In this document: positions 52,289 to 62,592 of the stretch, in pieces
How positions within the stretch are numbered: position 1 is the first letter of the stretch
Layout of the letters: every line of letters begins with the position of its first letter
Source of the DNA: Deltaproteobacteria bacterium
GTDB taxonomy: Bacteria; SZUA-79; Acidulodesulfobacterales; Acidulodesulfobacteraceae
NCBI GenBank assembly: GCA_023489335.1
Contig: JAMDCP010000018.1
Location: 1 to 64,000, forward strand
Direction of reading: 5' to 3'
DNA length: 64,000 nt
Made by a program: the position numbers and the translations under genes
Notes under the pieces: model-generated
The model's input: the letters and a program-made list of their open reading frames with translations, nothing else
What the model was told of the DNA's origin: nothing
The model's database searches: none

Positions 52289-52871
52289 ATCGGGCAGACA
52301 GAGGTACGAAAAGGGTGGAAATGTTATATATTATCCATCAAAAGTAAAAATTGAGGCAGATGGGGAGATTTTTGAGGTAGTTCTGCGAAAGGCGCTAATG
52401 TGCGATGTCAAAGCCCTTTATAATCTTTTTTCGGAATATTCAAAAGCGGGGGAGATGCTTCCCCGCTCGATGAGCGATATATATGAACATTTAAGGGATT
52501 TCTATATTGCGGAAATCGAACATTTTGACGAAGAAGATTCGAGCGAGATAATCGGGGCCTGCGCTTTAACCATAGTATGGGAAAATCTTGCCGAAATAAG
52601 GTCGTTGGCCGTTAAAAGGCCTTACACAAGGAAACTTATCGGGACAGAGTTAATAGCAAAATGTATCGAAGAAGCAAGATTTTTTAAGATAACGAGAATA
52701 TTTGCCCTTACTTATAAACCGCAATTTTTTCAGAAATCCGGCTTTAAAATAATAGACAAATCGGAACTTCCGCATAAGATATGGAGCGATTGCATAAATT
52801 GCGTTAAATTCCCCGATTGCGACGAGACTGCCGTGATGCTCGAGTTTGATAAATTTGACGGCGTAATTTAA
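52281..52871 (+). CDS. Short N-acetylglutamate synthase-like GNAT acetyltransferase
   Basis: The 196-residue protein starts at TTG 52281, with AGGAGAGG upstream, overlapping recN. The GNAT fold shows acetyl-CoA motif LAVKRPYTRKLIGTELIAKC and the later FFQKSGFKIIDKSELPHKIW. The latter, followed by SDCINCVKFPDCDETAVM, is the hallmark of the short ArgA-like synthases of delta-proteobacteria, which make N-acetylglutamate for arginine. ArgJ in the same window also recycles the acetyl group. No amino-acid-kinase domain is attached, so arginine feedback would need another site. Confidence 0.8.
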   Translation: MYKSGRQRYEKGGNVIYYPSKVKIEADGEIFEVVLRKALMCDVKALYNLFSEYSKAGEMLPRSMSDIYEHLRDFYIAEIEHFDEEDSSEIIGACALTIVWENLAEIRSLAVKRPYTRKLIGTELIAKCIEEARFFKITRIFALTYKPQFFQKSGFKIIDKSELPHKIWSDCINCVKFPDCDETAVMLEFDKFDGVI

Positions 52872-52947
52872 TAGACAAAATAAAAACTATATATTATAAT
52901 GTTATGAAATATACATATATATTCTATAAAAATGGAGGCATTACAAA

Positions 52948-53319
52948 TTGTTTAATATTTTTAGAGGGGGAGGACTGTCCGAAGAAATAGAACAGATTAC
53001 TCCCGAAGAGGCGTTTAAAAAAATATCCAAAGAGCATAAAGGAGAGGAGGTTTTAATAATAGATGTCAGAGAGCCGCATGAATTTAACGGCAATTTGGGA
53101 CATATAGAAAATGCAAAGCTGATTCCTTTAAGGCTTTTACCATTAAAAATAAAAGAACTGGAACATTCCAAAGATAAAGAGATTATCGCTGTTTGCCATA
53201 GCGGCGCCAGAAGTTATTCGGCATGCGCGATGCTTAAAAGGCACGGCTTTAATAAAGTCCGCAATTTAAAGGGCGGCATGCTTTTGTGGAAAAAAAACGG
53301 GTTAAAGTCCCATATTTAA
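52948..53319 (+). CDS. Single-domain rhodanese-like protein
   Basis: The 123-residue protein is a one-domain rhodanese: IIDVREPHEFNGNLGHIENA, then IIAVCHSGARSYSACAMLKR with catalytic C83, and NLKGGMLLWKKNG at the end. It transfers sulfane sulfur or acts as a thiol carrier. There is no signal peptide. The start is a TTG at 52948, with GGAGG upstream. Its neighbours do not fix a pathway. Confidence 0.9.
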   Translation: MFNIFRGGGLSEEIEQITPEEAFKKISKEHKGEEVLIIDVREPHEFNGNLGHIENAKLIPLRLLPLKIKELEHSKDKEIIAVCHSGARSYSACAMLKRHGFNKVRNLKGGMLLWKKNGLKSHI

Positions 53320-53339
53320 TCAATTGAATAGCATAAGAC

Positions 53340-54167
53340 ATGGATCATAAAATAGATTCTAAAAGCGGGGATTTTTATGTTTTTGTGGTGTCCGATTCCA
53401 CGGGTGAAACCGCAGAAAAGGTCGCAAGGGCTGCAATTTCACAATTTTCCATTCCGGATGCCCATTTAAAAAGATTTCTATTGGTAGATTCCGAGTTAAA
53501 GCTAAGGGAAATCATCACCGAAGCTTCGGAAAAAAAGGCCCTGATTATTTTTACTTTAGTTAAAGACAACCTTAGAAATATTATGCTTCAGGAGTCGAAT
53601 GAAAAAGGCGTTACAAGTATCGATATTATCGGTCCCGTATTAAACTCCATTTCATATATCCTGAACCTCTCTCCTGAACGGAAACCTGGATTAATCCATC
53701 GAGTAAACGATGAATATTTTAGAAGGATAGACGCGCTGGAGTATGCCGTAAAACATGATGACGGACAGAGAATAGACGAGGTCAATGAAGCCGATGCACT
53801 TGTTTTAGGGGTTTCCAGAACATCCAAAACTCCTCTTTGTTTATTTCTTGCCCAAAGGGGATTTAAGGCCGCCAATATTCCCATAATAGATGAACAGGGC
53901 ATCAGCGATGTTGTCTATAAAATGCCTAAGGGAAAGATATTCGGCTTAGTTTCGGATGCCGTTAGAATCTCGAATCTGAGAAAGGAAAGATTAAAAAGAA
54001 TGGGGCTCCCCTTTTCGACGGATTATATCTCGAAAGAATCTATAGAAAAGGAATTGGCTCATTCAAAAGATTTATATGCCGAACTAAATGCTTTTGTTAT
54101 CGATATTACCGATAAATCTATCGAGGAAGCTGCCGCAGATATTATCTCCCATATAAATAATAGATAA
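53340..54167 (+). CDS. ppsR: PEP synthase regulatory protein (DUF299)
   Basis: The 275-residue bifunctional kinase/pyrophosphorylase switches phosphoenolpyruvate synthase (pyruvate, water dikinase) on and off. It has the N-terminal VVSDSTGETAEKVARAAISQ, the P-loop GVSRTSKT (157-164), and LSRTSKTPL-type downstream FLAQRGFKAANIPI. Length matches the family. The dikinase gene itself is not in the window. It starts 20 bp after the rhodanese gene. Confidence 0.94.
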   Translation: MDHKIDSKSGDFYVFVVSDSTGETAEKVARAAISQFSIPDAHLKRFLLVDSELKLREIITEASEKKALIIFTLVKDNLRNIMLQESNEKGVTSIDIIGPVLNSISYILNLSPERKPGLIHRVNDEYFRRIDALEYAVKHDDGQRIDEVNEADALVLGVSRTSKTPLCLFLAQRGFKAANIPIIDEQGISDVVYKMPKGKIFGLVSDAVRISNLRKERLKRMGLPFSTDYISKESIEKELAHSKDLYAELNAFVIDITDKSIEEAAADIISHINNR

Positions 54168-54244
54168 GAACTCGCCGAATGCTTGTTAAAAATTTTATTA
54201 AGTAATAAAATAAAAATAAATTGAATAAAAGGGATGAATTTTAA

Positions 54245-55606
54245 ATGAATTTTGACGATGCAATTTCATTAATAGACGATTATTCTAAGAAAAAGGGGAT
54301 AAAATACGGGGTGTATCTTTTTAATTCAAAGGTTTTAAAGATGGAGTCGGAAAATAGTTCGATATCAAATTTTATCAATGCCGAAACAAATGGATTTAAT
54401 TTAAGATTATTAAGCAATAAAAAGATGAGTTTTTCGTATTGCCTGGGGCTTGAAGAGCAAAAGATAAGGGATACTTTTGATAACGGGCTATCTATGTTAA
54501 GTTTTATGGAAGAAAACGAGTATGCGGATTTAGCCCTCTGCTTACATGAACAGGGCGGCGTTCCGGCGCCGGATTTTGAAGAAAAATTGGGAATTTATTC
54601 TTCAAAATCGGATAAAATAGATATGGATAAAAAAAAGGCATGCTTAGTGGAAATGGAAGAAACTGCGTATTCCTATGATAAAAAAATATATAAAGTCGAT
54701 AAGCCGACCTATTCCGAAGCCTTAATTACAAAAAGGATTTGCAATTCAAACGGCTTAAATTTATCATCCAGAAAAACTTCTTACGAAGTTTTCTTATCGG
54801 TTGCCGCAAGGCAAGGCGCTGACACCGGTTCAGGGTTTGATTTTGATTTTTCCCATGAGTTCGATAAACTGCAATTTAAAAAGGTTTCCATGAATGCCGC
54901 AAAAAGGGGCGTAGATCAGCTTGGGGCGAGGGTGATAAGCAGCGGAAGCTATAATATACTATTCGATAATTTTACGGCATCGGAGTTCCTGGGGGTATTG
55001 AAACAGTCTTTCTATGCCAATAATATTTATAAGAAAAAGTCTATTTTGGAGGGGAAGTTAGGCCAAAAGGTTTTTTCGAGCAAACTTAACATTATTGACG
55101 ACGGGCTTTTGCCCGGCGGGTGGCTGACCGACATCTTTGACTACGACGGGGTAAATATGCAAAGAAAACCATTATGCGTTAACGGCATTGTAAGTTCTTT
55201 TCTTTACGACATCGAATATGCAAATAGATTTAATACAAAATCTACCGGAAATTCCGCTATGCAATCATATGCGCTTCCGCCCGAGATTGGTTCAACCAAT
55301 TTTTTTATAGAAAACGGGGAAACCCCTCTCATCGATATTATTATGTCAATAAAAGAAGGCTTATATATAAATGAACTTATGGGGCTCCATATGGCCAAAC
55401 CTTACACAGGCGAATTTTCGCTTGGGGCATCGGGTTTTTATATTAAAAACGGTAAAATTGAATTTCCGGTTAAAGGGATTGTCGTAAGCGGTAATTTATT
55501 ACAACTCTTTAATAACATAGCCGGCATTGCAAACGATATCCGATTTTTCGGTTCTACAGGTTCGCCTTCGATTTTATTTGAAAATGTCGAGGTTTCCGGC
55601 AAATAA
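54245..55606 (+). CDS. pmbA: PmbA/TldE-like metalloprotease subunit
   Basis: The 453-residue protein belongs to the U62/TldD-PmbA family. N- and C-terminal halves fit PmbA: NIIDDGLLPGGWLTDIFDYD, GVNMQRKPLCVNGIVSSFLY and GEFSLGASGFYIKNGKIEFP. There is no HEXXXH, so it is the TldE/PmbA subunit rather than TldD. TldD is not nearby. It would help cleave modified peptides or unfolded proteins. Confidence 0.85.
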   Translation: MNFDDAISLIDDYSKKKGIKYGVYLFNSKVLKMESENSSISNFINAETNGFNLRLLSNKKMSFSYCLGLEEQKIRDTFDNGLSMLSFMEENEYADLALCLHEQGGVPAPDFEEKLGIYSSKSDKIDMDKKKACLVEMEETAYSYDKKIYKVDKPTYSEALITKRICNSNGLNLSSRKTSYEVFLSVAARQGADTGSGFDFDFSHEFDKLQFKKVSMNAAKRGVDQLGARVISSGSYNILFDNFTASEFLGVLKQSFYANNIYKKKSILEGKLGQKVFSSKLNIIDDGLLPGGWLTDIFDYDGVNMQRKPLCVNGIVSSFLYDIEYANRFNTKSTGNSAMQSYALPPEIGSTNFFIENGETPLIDIIMSIKEGLYINELMGLHMAKPYTGEFSLGASGFYIKNGKIEFPVKGIVVSGNLLQLFNNIAGIANDIRFFGSTGSPSILFENVEVSGK

Positions 55607-55633
55607 ATTATAAAATTCACGGAGCAGGATAAA

Positions 55634-58279
55634 GTGGCGATTAAGTTATTAAAAAGCATTTTTGGAACAAGCAATCAAAGGGAGATTTCAAAATTAAAAC
55701 ACGTCTTAGAAAAGATTAATTCCTTAGAGGCTAAATATTCGGGTTTTACAGACGGGGAACTTAAAGGAATGAGCTTTAAGTTTAAAGAGGAGCTTAAAGG
55801 GCTTTCAAATGACCGGCAGGATAAAAGATTGGAAGAAATTTTACCCGAAGCCTTTGCCGTTGCAAGGGAAGCCGCCAAAAGGGCGTTAAATATGCGCCCG
55901 TTCGATGTTCAGCTTATCGGGGGAATGGTGCTGCATTCGGGTAAAATAGCCGAGATGGCAACGGGGGAAGGTAAAACGCTCGTGGCCGTCCTTCCCGTTT
56001 ATCTTAACAGCTTAACAGGAAGAGGCGTTCATGTCATAACGGTTAACGACTATCTTGCTAAGAGGGACTCGGAGTGGATGGGCAAGGCCTATAATCTTTT
56101 AGGTCTTTCCGTAGGAGTAATAACGAATGATTTAGACGACGACGGCAGAAAAAAGGCTTATAATTGCGATGTAACATACGGCACGAATAACGAATTCGGT
56201 TTTGATTACTTAAGGGATAACATGAAGTTTTCTTTAGACGACTACGTCCAGAGAGAGCTTAATTATGCGATTATAGATGAGGTTGATTCGGTATTAATTG
56301 ATGAAGCAAGGACCCCGCTTATAATTTCCGGAGAATCCGATGAAGCCACCGAATTATATTATAAAGCCGATAAGGTTGTCTCGCATTTGCGTAAGGATGT
56401 CGATTATACCGTCGATGAAAAGTTAAAAACCGCGATTTTAACCGAAGAAGGGATAGAGCGCGTAGAAAAGGCATTGGATATAAAAAATATTTACGATCCG
56501 AGGCATCTCGATGCCCTTCACTCCATAAACCAAGCTTTGCGGGCGCACGCATGTTATTTTCGGGATGTGGATTATTTAGTTCAGGATAACTCGGTTGTCA
56601 TAGTCGATGAATTTACAGGCCGCCTTATGAACGGAAGGCGTTACGGGGAAGGGCTTCATCAGGCGCTGGAAGCCAAAGAGCGCCTTAAAGTCGAAGGTGA
56701 AAACCAGACCCTTGCCACTATCACCTTCCAGAATTTTTTCAGGATGTATAATAAGCTTGCGGGAATGACGGGAACGGCTGATACCGAAGCGGAAGAATTC
56801 AAAAAAATATACAATCTCGATGTAGTCGTTATTCCAACCAATAAGCCTATGATAAGGCGCGATTATCCCGATTTTGTTTTTGCTACCGAAGCCGAAAAAT
56901 TTAACGCCGTTTCGGAAGAAATTATAGAAAATTATAAAAAGGGCCAGCCGGTTCTCGTTGGAACGGTTTCCGTCGAGAAATCCGAAAGGCTCAGCGCTCT
57001 TTTAAAGAAAAAGGGCATCCCCCATTCCGTTCTAAATGCAAAAAACCATGCGAAAGAAGCGCACATTATTGTCCAGGCCGGCCAAAAAAAATCCGTGACA
57101 ATTTCGACAAATATGGCGGGCAGGGGAACAGACATTGTTCTGGGCGATGGGGTTGTGGAATTAGGCGGCCTGCATGTTATAGGAACGGAAAGACATGAAG
57201 CGAGGCGGATAGATAACCAGCTCAGAGGCAGGGCCGGCAGGCAGGGCGATGTCGGTTCTTCAAGGTTTTATGTTTCGCTGGAAGACGACCTTATGAGGAT
57301 ATTCGGCTCCGAAAGGCTTGCCCCGTTTCTTGAAAGGTTAGGGTTAAAGGATGGGCAGGCAATCGAGCATAAGATGATTTCGAAGGCCATAGAAAACGCT
57401 CAAAAAAAGGTTGAAGGGCATAACTTCGATATAAGAAAAAATCTTATAGATTACGATAATGTTATGAATAAGCAGAGGGAGCTAATTTATGCCTACAGAA
57501 AAAGGATACTCCATACCTTTAAGCTTGACGAAATTTATGACGAGATAATATTTGACATTAAATCTTTAATAGAATCATACTTCGAAACTTATATTCCCGA
57601 AAAATCCCACAGTGAAAATTGGGATATAGACGGGCTTATGGATGTTATTAAAGTTAATTTGGATGTGGATATTCCATCATTGCTTGCAGGGGCTCCAGAG
57701 TTAAATATTCGGGATTCCCAGGATAAGGATTTTGACGCGGCAAAAACAGCTTTGACGGAGAGGTTTAAAAGGCTTAATAGAGGTGAATTGTTAAATAATA
57801 TTATAGAGCTGATTAAAAAGCAAATCGATTTGAAAATTTCCGGGTTTCCTGAAGAGGAAAGGGTAAATATAATTAAAGCATTATATTTGCAGGCGGTCGA
57901 CAGCCTCTGGAAAGATGCCTTAACATCCTTAGAGAGCTTGAAGGAGGGCATCGGGCTGAGGGGATATGCCCAGGTAAACCCGTTAATCGAATATCAAAAA
58001 GAGGCGTATATATTATTTATTAATATGCAATTCAGAATGAAGGAAGAAGCTATAAATTCTATTATGACCGTTCAACTGGAAGAAAATTTGGCGGCTGAGG
58101 ATATTTTTGCCGGAGCGGGTCTTTACGGCGGCAACTTGATTTTATCGCATGATGGAATGCTTCCCGAAAATGAAGCGGTACAGAAGCCCATTGTAAAACC
58201 TAAAAAGATTGGAAGAAATGAACCATGCCCATGCGGAAGCGGAAAAAAATATAAAAATTGTCATGGAAAAAATCTATAG
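55634..58279 (+). CDS. secA: Preprotein translocase ATPase SecA
   Basis: The 881-residue motor pushes preproteins through SecYEG. Hallmarks are [20 protein letters not shown] (Walker A), [16 protein letters not shown], the DEVD box in [59 protein letters not shown] and a C-terminal zinc/SecB-binding tail with [14 protein letters not shown]. The GTG start at 55634 is used. Length is normal. Confidence 0.97.
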   Translation: MAIKLLKSIFGTSNQREISKLKHVLEKINSLEAKYSGFTDGELKGMSFKFKEELKGLSNDRQDKRLEEILPEAFAVAREAAKRALNMRPFDVQLIGGMVLHSGKIAEMATGEGKTLVAVLPVYLNSLTGRGVHVITVNDYLAKRDSEWMGKAYNLLGLSVGVITNDLDDDGRKKAYNCDVTYGTNNEFGFDYLRDNMKFSLDDYVQRELNYAIIDEVDSVLIDEARTPLIISGESDEATELYYKADKVVSHLRKDVDYTVDEKLKTAILTEEGIERVEKALDIKNIYDPRHLDALHSINQALRAHACYFRDVDYLVQDNSVVIVDEFTGRLMNGRRYGEGLHQALEAKERLKVEGENQTLATITFQNFFRMYNKLAGMTGTADTEAEEFKKIYNLDVVVIPTNKPMIRRDYPDFVFATEAEKFNAVSEEIIENYKKGQPVLVGTVSVEKSERLSALLKKKGIPHSVLNAKNHAKEAHIIVQAGQKKSVTISTNMAGRGTDIVLGDGVVELGGLHVIGTERHEARRIDNQLRGRAGRQGDVGSSRFYVSLEDDLMRIFGSERLAPFLERLGLKDGQAIEHKMISKAIENAQKKVEGHNFDIRKNLIDYDNVMNKQRELIYAYRKRILHTFKLDEIYDEIIFDIKSLIESYFETYIPEKSHSENWDIDGLMDVIKVNLDVDIPSLLAGAPELNIRDSQDKDFDAAKTALTERFKRLNRGELLNNIIELIKKQIDLKISGFPEEERVNIIKALYLQAVDSLWKDALTSLESLKEGIGLRGYAQVNPLIEYQKEAYILFINMQFRMKEEAINSIMTVQLEENLAAEDIFAGAGLYGGNLILSHDGMLPENEAVQKPIVKPKKIGRNEPCPCGSGKKYKNCHGKNL

Positions 58280-58287
58280 GGTAAAGA

Positions 58288-59475
58288 ATGTATATTAAAA
58301 ATTTTTTATTTTCGGGAAAATACTGCGGGTTAAAAAAGAACAGGGATTTAGATGTCGGATTAATGGTATCTAAAATTCCTTTGAGGGTGAGCGCGGTTTT
58401 TACGAAAAATAAAATAAAAGCGGCGCCAGTTATTATCTCAAAAAGCCATTCCAAAAATGTTATTAAGGCATTAATCGTAAATTCCGGAAATGCAAATGCC
58501 TGCAACGGCGATTACGGTTTGGACGATGCCCGCAGGGTTATACATGGGCTTTCAAAAGAACTTGAAGTTATGGAAAGCAACATTTTTGTTTGTTCCACAG
58601 GCGTAATAGGGGAAAGGCTTAATGCCTCGTTAATAGAAAGCGGTATTCCCGAATTGGTTAAGTCGGCAAAGGAAGACGGGCTTGATGATTTCGCAAAATC
58701 CATAATGACAACCGACACATTTCCTAAAATAGCCTCTAAAGATGTTTCAATAAACAATTCTATATATAAAATAACAGGGGTTGCGAAAGGGTCTGGTATG
58801 ATAATGCCCGATATGGCAACGATGCTTGCATTTATTTTTACCGATATTCCAATTAAGAAAGAGTTAGCAGATGCCATGTTTAAAGAGTGCGTCGATTTGT
58901 CTTTTAATTCTATCACCGTTGACGGCGATACATCGACAAACGATACCGCCGCATTCTTTTATCCGGACGGGGAGCAAATTTCCAGCAAATTTCAAATCGG
59001 AAAAACCGATGCAAATTACGCTTCCGCAAAAAAAGTCCTTTTAGAGATATGTTTTGAATTGGCAAAAATGATTGTGAAAGATGGAGAAGGCGCATCAAAA
59101 CTTATAACAATTACCGCACTGAATGCCCGTACCGAAACCGAAGCAAAAAGGGTTGCTTTTACCGTTGCAAATTCTCCCCTATTTAAGACCATGATTACGG
59201 GAGAGGATTTAAATTGGGGTAGAATAATGGCGGCGATAGGAAGGTCTTTTGCCAGGATAAAACCTAACGATATCGATATTTATATAAACGATAAAATAAT
59301 AGTCGAAAATTCCGCCGCATCTGAAGAACTGAACAAAAATATCGAAAGAACGATTTTATCCCCGAAAGAAATAAATTTAAAAATAGACCTGAAATGCGGC
59401 AAGGCTTCCAGGACGGTTTTGACCTGCAACCTTACGAAGGAGTACATAGACATAAACGCTTCGTATAGAAGTTAG
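58288..59475 (+). CDS. argJ: Bifunctional ornithine acetyltransferase/N-acetylglutamate synthase ArgJ
   Basis: The 395-residue enzyme transfers acetyl from N-acetylornithine to glutamate and may start the cycle with acetyl-CoA. The autocleavage site is MPDMATML with nucleophile T178 in GVAKGSGMIMPDMATMLAFI. Other family parts are LIVNSGNANACNGDYGLDDA, VCSTGVIGERL and ITGEDLNWGRIMAAIGRS. It begins 8 bp after secA. Confidence 0.95.
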   Translation: MYIKNFLFSGKYCGLKKNRDLDVGLMVSKIPLRVSAVFTKNKIKAAPVIISKSHSKNVIKALIVNSGNANACNGDYGLDDARRVIHGLSKELEVMESNIFVCSTGVIGERLNASLIESGIPELVKSAKEDGLDDFAKSIMTTDTFPKIASKDVSINNSIYKITGVAKGSGMIMPDMATMLAFIFTDIPIKKELADAMFKECVDLSFNSITVDGDTSTNDTAAFFYPDGEQISSKFQIGKTDANYASAKKVLLEICFELAKMIVKDGEGASKLITITALNARTETEAKRVAFTVANSPLFKTMITGEDLNWGRIMAAIGRSFARIKPNDIDIYINDKIIVENSAASEELNKNIERTILSPKEINLKIDLKCGKASRTVLTCNLTKEYIDINASYRS

Positions 59476-59491
59476 CCCCCAACTTAAATTT

Positions 59492-60199
59492 ATGAAAATA
59501 CCCGTTTTATATTACCATAAAATAGATTTTCCAAAAAAAAATGCGGTATATAAAGGATTATATGTAACTCCAAAGCAGTTTAAAAGGCAGATGGCTTTAT
59601 TAAAAATCCTGGGTTATAACGCCATAAAACCGGAAGACCTTATATCCTTCATTAAAGGGCACAAACCCGGCGTAAAAAAACCTGTATTAATTACCTTTGA
59701 CGACGGATACGAAAATAACTTTATCAATGCTTATCCTGTATTAAAAAATTTAGGCTTTACCTCTTTAATTTTTATCAGCACGGGATTTATCGGAAAAAAA
59801 AAATCAGCGCCTGATGAGAGAGAAAGCGTTCCAGAAGATTTTTTGGATAAAAACGAGATTAAGTCAATGTATAATGGCGGTTTTTCGATAGGCTCGCACG
59901 GCATTAGCCATTATTATCTCGATAGATTAGACGAAAGCGTTTTGATAGACGAATTAACCTTTTCAAAGGCATATCTGGAAAACCTGCTAAAAACAGACAT
60001 AAATTTTTTTTCATATCCGTTCGGGGCTTATAATGATAATGTCATGAAGGCCGTTAAAAAGGCGGGTTATTCGGGGGCATTTACGACGGCAAAAGGCAAG
60101 GTCGGCGTCGGGGATAACCCTTATGAATTAAAAAGGATAGCCGTTAACGGGTATAACACCATTTTTAATTTTCTTTATAAAATAATTTTCTTGCAATAA
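59492..60199 (+). CDS. Polysaccharide deacetylase (NodB-like)
   Basis: The 235-residue protein has the NodB homology domain: VLYYHKIDFPKK at the N terminus, the metal motif VLITFDDGYENNFINAYPVL, then SIGSHGISHYYLDRLDES (His pair) and FFSYPFGAYNDNV. It probably removes N-acetyl groups from surface or cell-wall glycans. No signal peptide is clear, so its location is uncertain. It lies 16 bp after argJ. Confidence 0.9.
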   Translation: MKIPVLYYHKIDFPKKNAVYKGLYVTPKQFKRQMALLKILGYNAIKPEDLISFIKGHKPGVKKPVLITFDDGYENNFINAYPVLKNLGFTSLIFISTGFIGKKKSAPDERESVPEDFLDKNEIKSMYNGGFSIGSHGISHYYLDRLDESVLIDELTFSKAYLENLLKTDINFFSYPFGAYNDNVMKAVKKAGYSGAFTTAKGKVGVGDNPYELKRIAVNGYNTIFNFLYKIIFLQ

Positions 60200-60274
60200 A
60201 AGTGTAAAAATGATAAAAAGTTAAATTTAGTATTTGTAATGTTCGCTTTTTATTTTAAATTAACCAAAATCGTA

Positions 60275-60334
60275 CCCGTCTATCAATAAGTGCTTATTTA
60301 GCTTATAGGCGGGGAGAAAAAAGCACTTAAGGAG
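60275..60334 (+). ncRNA. rpsB: Predicted H-type pseudoknot leader of rpsB
   Basis: Stem 1 pairs CCCGTCTAT (60275-60283) with ATAGGCGGG (60305-60313), one G-U pair. Its loop contains AAGTGCTT (60288-60295), which is perfectly complementary to AAGCACTT (60321-60328). The latter directly abuts the AAGGAG Shine-Dalgarno (60329-60334), 5 bp before the start. The resulting pseudoknot would control access to the ribosome-binding site, as known for S2 leaders that are repressed by ribosomal protein S2. Confidence 0.75.
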
Positions 60335-60339
60335 AATAA

Positions 60340-61158
60340 ATGCCATTTAATGTTACAATTAAGCAGTTATTAGAAGCAGGGGTTCATTTCGGACATCAAA
60401 CGAAAAGATGGAATCCAAAGATGAGGCCTTATATTTATGGGTCAAGAAACGGGATACACATAGTTGACCTTCAAAGAACTATTTCTTATTTTCAATCGGC
60501 GTACAATAAGTTGCTGGAAATCGCGCAAGACGGAGGGGTAATTCTTTTTATAGGCACAAAAAAGCAGGCAAGTCCTATCGTTGCGGAAGAAGCAAAAAGG
60601 TGTAATATGCCTTATGTCAATGAGAGGTGGCTTGGGGGCATGCTTACTAACTTTGCCACTATTAGGCTTTCCATTCAAAGATTAAAAGAACTCGAAGGGC
60701 TAAAAGAATCGGAAGAATTTTCTAAATTTACAAAAAAAGAAATGTCAAAAATGGATAAAGAGATTTTAAAACTTCAAAAAGTCCTTAACGGGATTAGAGA
60801 TGTCGAGAAAATTCCCGATGCCGTTTTTATTGTCGATATTCACCATGAGATAATTGCGGCTAAGGAGGCAAAGAGGCTTGATGTCCCAATCATAGGCGTT
60901 GCGGATACAAACGCCGACCCCGCGCTTGCCGACTATTTAATTCCGGGAAACGACGATGCCATCAGGGCGATTAAACTAATTTTGAGCACAATGGCGGATG
61001 CGGTCATAGAAGGGAGAAAAATTTACGAAGAAAGATTTAGCAAAGGGAAAACAACCGAAAATATGGCAGAGGGTATCGGCGAAGAAACATTTGCGGCACC
61101 CGTCGCCGCAGAAGAAGGCTCAAATTCCGGCAATGAAGATGCGGATATCTCCATATAA
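60340..61158 (+). CDS. rpsB: 30S ribosomal protein S2
   Basis: The 272-residue protein has the S2 signature GVHFGHQTKRWNPKMRPYIY, then RWLGGMLTNFATI and IPIIGVADTNADPALADYLI-like spacing. The C-terminal tail (about residues 245-272) is acidic and longer than E. coli S2. The start is preceded by AAGGAG inside a predicted pseudoknot leader. It opens the conserved rpsB-tsf-pyrH-frr-uppS-cdsA operon. Confidence 0.97.
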   Translation: MPFNVTIKQLLEAGVHFGHQTKRWNPKMRPYIYGSRNGIHIVDLQRTISYFQSAYNKLLEIAQDGGVILFIGTKKQASPIVAEEAKRCNMPYVNERWLGGMLTNFATIRLSIQRLKELEGLKESEEFSKFTKKEMSKMDKEILKLQKVLNGIRDVEKIPDAVFIVDIHHEIIAAKEAKRLDVPIIGVADTNADPALADYLIPGNDDAIRAIKLILSTMADAVIEGRKIYEERFSKGKTTENMAEGIGEETFAAPVAAEEGSNSGNEDADISI

Positions 61159-61231
61159 ATCAAAATATAATTATACTTAATAAAGGAAAGGTTTAATTTT
61201 TAAAGTTAAAAGTTAAGAAGGGGGAAAATAA

Positions 61232-61837
61232 TTGGAAAAATCATCAAACATCGATGCAGGGTTGGTTAAAAATTTGCGCTCCATGACAGGCGCCGGTTTT
61301 GTCGATTGCAAAAACGCCCTTGTCGAAACTAAAGGAGATATGGATAAAGCGGTTGAGATATTGAGAAAAAAGGGGCTTGCAAAGGCGCAAAAAAAGGCTA
61401 ACAGGGAGGCAAAAGAGGGGTTAATTTACTCTTATATTCATGCGGGAGGAAGAATCGGCGTTTTATTGGAAATTAATTGCGAGACCGATTTTGTCGCAAG
61501 AACTTCCGAATTTCAAGAGCTTGCTAAAAACATTGCAATGCATATAGCCGCTTCAAACCCTCTTTATATAAAAAGGGAACTTGTTTCACCCGAGCTCGTA
61601 TCGAAGGAAAGGGAGATATATAAAGAACAACTTGCCGCAATGGATAAGCCGCAAGCCGTTAAAGAAAAGATAGTGGACGGCAAGCTCGAAAAATATTATC
61701 AGGATGTTTGCCTATTGGAGCAGCCGTTTATAAAAGACCCTTCAAAAAACATTGCCGAAATAATAGATAACGAAGTGGCAAAATTGGGAGAAAATATAGT
61801 TTTAAAAAGATTTGTAAGATACCAGTTAGGGGAATGA
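61232..61837 (+). CDS. tsf: Elongation factor Ts
   Basis: The 201-residue nucleotide-exchange factor for EF-Tu starts with a TTG at 61232, preceded by AAGGGGG. Motifs: [20 protein letters not shown], the N-terminal helix pair, and [20 protein letters not shown]. It is short compared with E. coli EF-Ts (283 residues), because the coiled coil and second core copy are reduced, as in many bacterial short forms. Confidence 0.95.
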   Translation: MEKSSNIDAGLVKNLRSMTGAGFVDCKNALVETKGDMDKAVEILRKKGLAKAQKKANREAKEGLIYSYIHAGGRIGVLLEINCETDFVARTSEFQELAKNIAMHIAASNPLYIKRELVSPELVSKEREIYKEQLAAMDKPQAVKEKIVDGKLEKYYQDVCLLEQPFIKDPSKNIAEIIDNEVAKLGENIVLKRFVRYQLGE

Positions 61838-61838
61838 A

Positions 61839-62564
61839 GTGGGCGAATTCCGGTACAAAAGAATATTGCTTAAAGTTAGCGGAGAGGCTTTAGCCGGCGG
61901 GAATAAGTGCGGTATCGATCCCGCCGTTATCAATTTCGTTTCCGATGAAATAAAATCGGTGGTAGATATGGGTATAGAGGTTGCTATCGTTATCGGCGGG
62001 GGCAACATATTCAGGGGTTTTGGCTCGTCGTCGAAAGGCCTTGGCATAGAGAGGTCCTCCGCCGATTATATGGGCATGCTTGCAACGGTTATAAATGCGC
62101 TGGCATTACAGTCAAGTTTAGAAGATAAAGGGGTTATATCAAGGGTTCAGACGGCTATTGCCATGCAGCAGGTCGCAGAACCTTATATCAGGCGAAGGGC
62201 TTTAAGGCATTTGGAAAAAAAGAGGGTTGTCATATTTGCCGCTGGAACCGGAAACCCTTATTTTACGACAGATACCGCCGCTTCTCTCAGGGCGATGGAA
62301 ATACATGCCGATGTGATACTTAAAGCAACCAGAATAGATGGAGTTTATAGCGACGATCCGCTTTTAAATAAAGATGCGATAAAATATAATAAACTTTCAT
62401 ACATAGATGTATTAAACAAAAATTTAAAGGTAATGGATTCCACATCAATTTCCATGTGTATGGATAATATGCTTCCGATAGTAGTTTTCAATCTGTTGAT
62501 TCCCGGTAATTTATTAAAGGTTGTTCAGGGTGAACCTATCGGAACTATAATCACAAATCCTTAA
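61839..62564 (+). CDS. pyrH: UMP kinase
   Basis: The 241-residue kinase makes UDP from UMP. The GTG start follows the tsf stop by one base, with AGGGGA upstream, so translation is coupled. Motifs: [43 protein letters not shown] and [20 protein letters not shown]. Length matches the family. Part of the rpsB operon. Confidence 0.97.
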   Translation: MGEFRYKRILLKVSGEALAGGNKCGIDPAVINFVSDEIKSVVDMGIEVAIVIGGGNIFRGFGSSSKGLGIERSSADYMGMLATVINALALQSSLEDKGVISRVQTAIAMQQVAEPYIRRRALRHLEKKRVVIFAAGTGNPYFTTDTAASLRAMEIHADVILKATRIDGVYSDDPLLNKDAIKYNKLSYIDVLNKNLKVMDSTSISMCMDNMLPIVVFNLLIPGNLLKVVQGEPIGTIITNP

Positions 62565-62592
62565 CTTTTAGCCTTCAATTTAAGGTGGGATT

